Source: Harmothoe impar (taxonomy: Eukaryota; Annelida; Polychaeta; Phyllodocida; Polynoidae). Taken from it: 64,000 nucleotides of DNA. Shown in pieces: positions 56,034 through 64,000 of this stretch. The stretch is from contig OX381710.1 in NCBI GenBank assembly GCA_947462335.1, positions 58,102,842 through 58,166,841 on the forward strand, in the 5' to 3' direction. The translations under genes and the position numbers were made by a program. The first letter of the stretch is position 1; each line of letters starts with the position of its first letter. The notes beneath the pieces were generated by a model that saw only the letters and a list, made by a program, of their open reading frames with translations, was not told the origin of the DNA and did no database searches.

Positions 56034-56249
56034 TTAGTCCCAGTCTACTTGTACCTACTTCCCACCTTACGTCCGGACCTGGACAACGTAGTAGGAGTCT
56101 TGTGGTAGATACTCCATGGGATGACGTGCTGTCCAATAAACTGTCGCCAGTACCGCACAGTCCTAGATGCCAGTCCCGGACACGGCACACGACTGATTAA
56201 CCTCTAGTGTGCGACTGTAGATCCTGATGCCCAGACAGATCAATCTTAC

Positions 56250-56310
56250 CGAGCGATAATAGGATGAACAGCGAGACCGGTGCTAGCCGGAAGTGACGAC
56301 AGAAGATCAT
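56250..56310 (-). CDS. Possible first coding exon with signal peptide
   Basis: Minus-strand ATG at 56310 opens 20 codons, MIFCRHFRLAPVSLFILLSL, then one base (phase 1) and a near-consensus donor GTAAGATT. The peptide has a basic start and a hydrophobic core, as in a signal peptide. The start context is weak (T at -3). Promoter-like motifs lie immediately upstream on this strand. No following exon was identified. It might also be a chance frame in a 5' UTR exon. Confidence 0.3.
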
Positions 56311-56326
56311 TCAAAATGGCCGCCAC
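56285..56326. promoter_or_regulatory. ETS plus YY1 promoter-like core
   Basis: On the + strand CCGGAAGTGACG (ETS joined to a half CRE) is followed 17 bp later by CAAAATGGCCGCC, a good YY1-type site. Such pairs typify TATA-less promoters. On the minus strand a good donor follows at 56249, so transcription to the left is possible. Confidence 0.4.
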
Positions 56327-57740
56327 TAGACTCAGTCATCACAGTAATCAGTGACAATGGACTCAAGTCAAATTGCTGCAGCACAATAGAATTAGTCCTC
56401 ATGGGGTGGCAGGGGGTGACTCTCCAGGGAACTGATGGGTAAATCCAGGAGTAAATCGGAGAGGGAGGCGGTAACAGAGTTCCTACCAAAAGTTATTAAC
56501 TATACCTTGCCAAGGCTGACTTTCAGAAAAAGAGTATTTGCGACAGCTGGAGCTCCACAATGAGATTTCCTCATCGAATCTGAGCGATTCTCAAAATAGC
56601 TGACACAAACAATATTTAAAACTAGCGCACTACATAGATGCGATGTATAGGCATTTCTTTTATTTTTTACAAAATTGGCACTACTTTGCGATTGGCTACA
56701 TCGTCACATATGTCACTGTGGCATGGTGACCTGGAGTGGATTCACTAAACATTGCAGATGATTGTGTGCATGTAAATCTGACAACCTAAAGTGACGAGTG
56801 GTGAGACCTTATCATTGTTTATAGGTTTTCGGTATATTGTGTTTACTTGGTATAAGCATAAGGTTGCAGCGCATACATGGACATTTGTAGCCTTTTATTT
56901 GGGTAGTATTTAATCAAAGTGCTCTTGTTTCATTTGCAGAAACCTGTCCCGGGTATAGCGGGAGGCAACTCCTTCACACACAGCTGTCATGACTATGACA
57001 GTGGCCACAGGGAGACAAAAATCTGCTACACAATGGCTGTACAGCAACTATTGCACAGCAACCCGAAAGGTGGATGGGGAAAGTAGGTCCAACCCATTAC
57101 TTCACCCATCACCCCTCTTCTATGTTTTCTCCCTCTGTAAATCAGAGAAACAAGGGGGGTGGAGCTGATGAATCAATACATACATATACTTCAGTATGCC
57201 AGCTATTTTTCTGCCACCGACCGTTATATGTATAGATCAAAGACGGGACTGCTAATGTCTGGTAGGACATCAGGAAAGTTCATAAATGGGAGGCCTGTGA
57301 AAAAAGGGAGTAAACAATACACCAAGTGATGACATCGGAAGGAACACAGTGGCTAATAAATAATACAGGAAGGGAGCACAGGTGATAATACAAGCAGGAT
57401 GAATTTAACAGGAAGCAGACACGGTAATTGGGTGGAAGTTGGGTGATAATACAGGAAAGGAACATCGTGGGTGATAATACAGGAAACAACGACATACAGC
57501 TATACTATAATGTCCTGACCGGTGGCTACACTCAGACCTGTCCCTGGAGCATACACCCTGAGCTGCTCTCCTACGGCAAATATTGAACAGGGGATGATCT
57601 AGAAGCCCCCCCCCCCCCCGCCAAATACACAGGCGTCTAGACAACTATGACTAGTCTTGTAACTGGATGGAACTCTTCATCCTGTTCTGAAGTGTCGAAG
57701 GCATACCTTGTTTCATCATAGAAACAAAATCAGCACACTA

Positions 57741-58005
57741 CACTAAAAAAGTAATACTTGTCTCCAGACTCTTCCAAGTGACTGTCATAAAATAAACGAG
57801 TTAAAAACTCGCCTAAGTGACAAGGAAGCGGGTCTTCTAGCTGGAGATAGAAGACCCACTTGGCATGTGCCAGCCGAAAACCCGACATTTGCCAGCTCCA
57901 GATTCTATTAAATTTTGTGGGATGATAACCTGACAGGTTAGACAACTTTTGGCTTATTTTATGACAGTCACTAAGATGAGTCTGGAGACAAGTTTATTTT
58001 CAGTG
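57741..58005. mobile_element. TA-flanked MITE with about 55-bp inverted ends
   Basis: Ends begin CACTAAAAAAGTAATACTTG and CACTGAAAATAAACTTG, then share TCTCCAGACTC and GTGACTGTCATAAAATAA in inverted orientation. TA on both sides. The 265-bp unit also has an inner hairpin GGGTCTTCTAGC / GATAGAAGACCC. Confidence 0.8.
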
Positions 58006-59840
58006 TACATCCCTGAAAGTCATTGAGTGGGGTCGGGGGCATATAGAGTACTTGAGGCCCTTCCTGCTTGGGATCGTGTGTCCACTCTCTGCCAACCACT
58101 CCTCACCCTGGCCCCAACCCTCCCATCCCCTATAGACCCACACTGCCCCCCTCTTCATATGGGGTGCCATCTGCTTATTCACTTATAGAGTACTCTTACA
58201 CAAGACGTTTTATACGGAAATATATCCGTCTATGGAAAAGTGCTGCAGTCTGCCAGCCCTGCACCCTCATGCCCTCACCGTGTGGACGGGACGGTGCTAT
58301 GTGGTCAGACTCGTATTGAGATATGATATCCAAAGACGCAATGCATACATATATATACGAGATGTGGCTGGGATTGGATTGGTGTGTTGTATCAGTTTCT
58401 GAGTGTGGGCCCAACTTGTACAGTGTCAGATGACAATGTCGAATGTGTCCGCGCCATTGCCCTTTAACCTCCAGCTGTGGAACTAACAGTCCGAACTAGG
58501 AAATACTCTCAGTATTGATCTAGCTGACTGAATGCAGGGTTATCCAATATAAGGATCGTGCCAAACTGTGAAAAGCTAAAACGTGTTGTATGGCAGGTTT
58601 TATGTTACTATCGTTATGTATAGGTGCTCCAGTGGTAAAATGGTTCACCACACACAAGGCCAATGGTCTAATTAGGATTAACTATGAGTTGGGGGGGATA
58701 TATATGGTAACCTTGAGGGAGACTTCATAACTGTGTATTTCTGTGACCCTTATCATGTATATACATATCATAAATATACATGGACAAAACAGTTCTAATA
58801 CGAATATTTGTTGCACTCTTCTGCACAATTGAAATCAACCTTAATCAAAACAATCTAACCAAAGTAAATATGTGTAAGTGGATGTCTCTCACACATGCGT
58901 TGTTTGAATCAAAAATGAGTTGTGTAGTTTTATAAGAAGATGGAGGATGCGTGATGTTGGGTGAGTGCTGACAGGGAGTAGCGCATGGTCACACAACGTC
59001 ACCTAACACCATTTGTAAGCTATGTCATGGTGTGTCATATTGTGCCAGAGTTGACAGGGAGTGATTTCAGGATGGCTCCCTGTATTATGACTCAAAATAG
59101 GATCACCATGTATCACCCACGACGCAGGGTGGCGCCATTTTGCTAGGACGAGATCATACCTTAGCACAACGCCCCCCCCCCCTTGACACCCCAGGCTGAC
59201 ACCCTGGAGGAGGTGGCGAGTCGGGCCGTCATATTACTCCGACATGAATGGTCATATACCTGCGGGCCTTCAGCAGGCAAACAATGGCCGTGTGTAAATG
59301 CTGGGGTGTCCAGCTACTGTGAGGTTGGGGGCGGACATGAGGGATGGAGTTCATATGACTGCGTGGTACATATATAGTCATTATATTAATAGGCAGATAG
59401 ATGGGCAGGATACTTATTGAGGTAACTTAATGTCCATTCGCATTGATATATTAAATATAGCTAGCAGGTGTAATTGTGGGTGTGGGTGTTGACTAGGAGA
59501 GGGGACCAAAGGCAATAAGTGGGCTGGGTCAGATATGATAGATATGATATATGTTGTAAATATAGAAACCTAGTTATCGTAATATTGTGAATATGGACAT
59601 GATTAAAGAGGGAATGATCCGAGACGAACCTATATATAACTAACCAGAACAGATCGGCATGGATATATATGACCAGAAATTTAAACAAGACTCAATGCAT
59701 GTGGTTTGCATCATCCCAAAATATTAGCATATAGCCCTAGGTTTAAATCTGCATATTGGTACACAATCCCTTCAGGCAGTGAGCATAAATACTTTGGTGT
59801 AACTCTAGACTCGGTGCTTACTTCTGTGCCCACTGGGATA
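58006..59840. other. Stretch without a supportable gene
   Basis: AT-rich with short chance frames. Nothing recognised. Confidence 0.45.
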
Positions 59841-60489
<649 letters not shown>

Positions 60490-61773
60490 CGAAGTTTACA
60501 ATTCCCTCACAGTGTCACAATTAGCAAGCATTAACAAAGCTTGTGTCTGAGAATAGAAAAATTCTGCAATTACTGTAAATGGTATGTATCTTTCTTCTTA
60601 GGTCTGACCTCCTGCATAAATAATCCCATTGTAATGTTAGCTCTAAGGATTGATTAGTGCATTTATCTGATGCAGCTTGCAATGTGCCGTTTCCAGGGAT
60701 ATGTGTACTACTTATGAAATAATACAATCTTGATGAATAGATGAGTTTTGACATGTAAATCACAATGGGGACTGCAAATAAAGAAATAATAAAAAAAAAC
60801 ATATTAACTTCGATATCATTGTTCTGGGCAAATAAGATTATTGACATCATATTTGATTTGTTGTACATGTTCACATACATATTTATATGTTTTTTGAGAT
60901 GATAATGGTGGTTTGAAAACGTGCCATTATTCTGGATACACAACATATAACGGCCTTGAAGTGATGAGGACGTTTATTTATTTAAATGTAATCCGTGTGC
61001 TGGCTTTATCATCTCTATGATGTGTTTGGATAACTTGAACTGGCTTCGGATGCAGCTGGTATAGGTGACATCTCACGGGTTTCAAGCTCACCAGGTACCG
61101 TTATCCCTATCGATAATAGTAGTTACGGTGAATAATGATACAAGTTGGTACAGCAAGCTTAGGATTCCGAGGTAGTCACTGGGACTATCTTCCCTCTTTC
61201 TCACTGTAGAAGTCTGCGATAGGGAGGTACAGTGAGGGGAGCAAGGAAACATCAACTGACATTGAGAAATCACGGGATATAAACCATATTGCAGAACTAA
61301 AGCAATGCATCATTTATAATATAAAGCACATGGTATCATCCATGGTATCATCCATGCGCCCCAATGACTTAGGTATGTGTTGGTTTGAGTGACCAATTAT
61401 CTTAAGAAGAAATACGGACATATCTCCCATGCAGTTATCCTCGCACAGAAAGTGATTTATCAGCAAGATTTATTGTTAAGAAGTATGGCGTGTATGTCTT
61501 GGAGGTACATGCTTTATCTATATGGGGCAAAGTGATATGGTCGGTATTTGGGTGGGTGTTTACGAGACAGCCGCGGTCAGTTCAGCATCCATGCAACTCA
61601 TGCTGCCAAGTTACCACTGCTGAAATGTACGGTCTAGACGTCTTGTTGCCATATTGTACATCTGTACAGCAGAGATTCAGCATACCAACATACAGCTCAA
61701 GTCATACTGCGGCACCAGGACCCTGCCTCTGTAGTCTGTAGGTTTAGGCACGGCGAAGTCCTTCCCTCCGTCC

Positions 61774-62148
61774 TTGTCCCCCCTACCTTTCAACATCCAG
61801 AAAACCAACCGTCATAAAGTGGGGCTCAACCAGAGCCCTTCCTGGCCGCCATCTCCCCTTTGCCATCTCGACCCCCTCCCCCAGCAACTAAACCCTGCGG
61901 CCATTTCAGCTCAGATCCTAGCTCCCAAGCCCCACACTGCGACAGGCTTCCCTGGAATTGTGTGCTTAGACTGCCAATGGATGCTTTACCCAAACAGTAG
62001 GACGGGATTCACAAAGGGAAGCTCTGCGGGTGGCTCTAAGCCATTGTCAGTGGACTTTCTTGTGAACTTTGCTTTTCAACTGCGCGTGATGGACCATTCC
62101 AGAGTCGACATTAAGATTGGCTATATCAGCGACGTGTATATGCCGTGA
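61774..62148 (+). CDS. Unrecognised open frame, possibly a terminal exon
   Basis: A 124-codon frame in a locally GC-rich segment. The first half is Pro/Gln/Ser-rich. The second half looks more like folded protein (GIVCLDCQWMLYPNSRTGF, then LSVDFLVNFAFQLRVMDHSR and IKIGYISDVYMP). I do not recognise a family and see no convincing acceptor. It might be a partial exon, a retroelement remnant or chance. Confidence 0.22.
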   Translation: MSPLPFNIQKTNRHKVGLNQSPSWPPSPLCHLDPLPQQLNPAAISAQILAPKPHTATGFPGIVCLDCQWMLYPNSRTGFTKGSSAGGSKPLSVDFLVNFAFQLRVMDHSRVDIKIGYISDVYMP

Positions 62149-62267
62149 CCAGATATATGTGTACATGTATAGCTATAGTTGCCTGCTAGAACTCCCCTCT
62201 GAAGTGCGTTTTTCCTTCTTTTTTTAAAGAACGAATCTGTGTATGGGTCCATTGTTCATACATACAC

Positions 62268-62298
62268 GCACACACACACACATATATATATATACAAT

Positions 62299-62359
<61 letters not shown>

Positions 62360-62515
62360 ATTTATCCATCCATATATCTATATATCTATATAATATTATC
62401 TATATATCTATATATCTATATAACTATATCTATATCTATATCTATATGAGGGCACCAGTCAGTCTGTCGTGGTTAATTGTACATATTCTCAGGTCCTTGT
62501 GGGGTATCTACTACA

Positions 62516-62585
<70 letters not shown>

Positions 62586-62597
62586 CATGTATATATA

Positions 62598-62658
<61 letters not shown>

Positions 62659-62660
62659 TC
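62268..62660. repeat. Compound (CA)n, (TCTA)n, (TA)n microsatellites
   Basis: CA at 62268-62282, TCTA at 62301-62358, mixed TATC to about 62446, then TA runs at 62519-62660 with a few ACATG and TGA interruptions. A unique segment lies between about 62447 and 62518. Confidence 0.9.
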
Positions 62661-64000
62661 TTGATTATTCATATATCACAGGGTCTATGTAAAGATTTCC
62701 AGGGGTGTGCGAAAATGACACCCTTGAGCTATTCTAATCATTCAAGATTGCCACCAGAAGGTCAAATCCCAATAAAAATCAACTACTTGTGGTCCTAATC
62801 TTTTATGAAATTCTGACACTCTGGCAGTCATCTTGAATAATTAGAACTAGAATAGACCCTATATACGAACAGGGTCTTTGATACGAATAATCAAGTGAGT
62901 AAAGTACTTTACCTGGCACATTTCGGTCATGCTGCAATTCTCCCAGACTATCTATACCTTGGCTTGAGGTTTCAAACACTGTTCAAAACTCGTCAATTCA
63001 GGCTGGTAGCCCTCGCAACTAGCTTCGATTTGCACCCACTTCAGTGTCTCTAAGACTAAATGGTTCACGAAATAAAATGCAATGTATTCTAAGCCAATCA
63101 GAACAGGGAAGAAAATTTGCCTCTTCCTGAAAATATTGAAAATATGATTTCTCAGCTACCGCCGGTCTGATTGACTCGATTTTTGAAGCGTTTGAAAGCT
63201 TGAGAGGGGCTCCTTCCGTCTATTTTGCTCTGGACAGAGGCTGCCTGTGGACATTAGAGTAGCCATATATGAATTTCAACTTTACCTAGCACAGCTAAAT
63301 TGCCTTCCCTCAGCCCTCCTCCCCCCCCCCTCCCGGACAAGGATTCAATTGGTACAACTTTGTTGACACTATAGCGCTTTAGTCTCTGACCTCTGGAACT
63401 TATTTGGGTACCCCACTCCTTAGTCCTCAGACACAGAACAGGTAGGAATTTGTCCATGCATGTACATATCACGGAATGAATATATACGCACCCATACACA
63501 TAAATGCGTGTGTGTGTGTGATTAGGTAGGACGACAGATTTTGAGATAATTGTTGAAATCCATCACAAAGTATACGCTATATTTAGGAGATCTACTAGAG
63601 TCAAAAACTATAAGCATTATTCAACCAGCATTGATAGATTATTTTCTACGAATTTTTGAAAATAAAATGTTGCTGTGTGGGACCTGTCACTTTCTGCCAG
63701 CATGCATGGGCAGTGTTGTGTATGCAGTACTCACTACTGGGGCCTGCTGAAGTAGGGCTGCCCGTATACATGCTGTAGGAATATTGCTCTCAATTGGAGA
63801 ATATTTGCTTGATCGACCAGCTCTTTTAGAATTAGATTATATAAACCCTTACCCAGAACATGGTTTGAATTGCCATACAAAAATGTCAAATTTCTTATGA
63901 AAATTATAAAGAACAGGGACCTTACAATGGCAAGGGGAATGCTCCAGGAGGATCATTTTTGCCAATTTTCGCCAGCATATTATCACCCCAAACCAAAATA
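62661..64000. other. Right end, no supportable gene
   Basis: A weak inverted pair around TTCAAGATTGCCACCAG and CTGGCAGTCATCTTGAA (about 62748 and 62823) may be a decayed MITE. No GPCR TM1-TM2 exon was found here. Confidence 0.4.

Noticed and set aside
62680..62865. Possible MITE around inverted TTCAAGAT...CAG arms
   Set aside because: Arms are short and imperfect, and I could not fix ends or a target duplication.

Overview
This window looks like nuclear DNA from a bilaterian invertebrate. It has short coding exons with GT-AG introns, a neuropeptide-type GPCR, a death-domain gene, a tRNA-derived SINE, a Penelope-like element, a Ty3/gypsy LTR retrotransposon and many small inverted-repeat transposons and microsatellites. 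No bacterial, organellar or viral gene organisation is present. I cannot name the species. The GPCR and the repeat types fit a lophotrochozoan or an invertebrate deuterostome, but the sequence alone does not decide.

Host genes are sparse. (1) 24-761 (+) is an open frame with two death-fold modules and a poly(A) signal 60 bp after its stop. (2) 3756-3118 (-) holds two phase-matched exons giving the signal-peptide N-terminus of an unrecognised secreted or membrane protein. (3) 38804-35329 (-) holds the last three coding exons (TM3 to the C-terminus) of a cholecystokinin-receptor-like GPCR; its TM1-TM2 exons were not found and probably lie beyond the right edge. (4) Weaker candidates are a possible exon at 40178-39862 (-), a promoter with a possible signal-peptide exon near 56.3 kb (-), and an open frame at 61.8-62.1 kb (+).

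Mobile DNA dominates. A 5'-truncated Penelope-like insertion (5796-7552) has an 18-bp target duplication, a 45-bp inverted piece at its truncated end and a hammerhead-ribozyme-like core. A 10.2-kb Ty3/gypsy element lies on the minus strand at 13019-23246. Its two 412-bp LTRs look identical, its primer site matches tRNA-His, its 1381-aa pol is intact and ends in two AT-hooks, and its gag is split by a 905-bp TTAA-flanked element. Four copies of an apparently new G-run-rich inverted-repeat family occur at 24.4, 42.3, 50.7 and 54.0-56.0 kb, three with TTA or near-TTA flanks. At least six further inverted-repeat elements carry or suggest TA target duplications (4.1, 27.9, 38.0, 46.4, 57.7, 59.8 kb). 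Long foldbacks sit at 23.8 kb and inside a GPCR intron at 37.4 kb.

The most striking regulatory-looking sequence is 1.41-1.76 kb: an array of ETS, E-box, CRE, YY1 and NF-Y type motifs, with part of the block duplicated. The remaining stretches are AT-rich intergenic or intronic DNA with no supportable gene.
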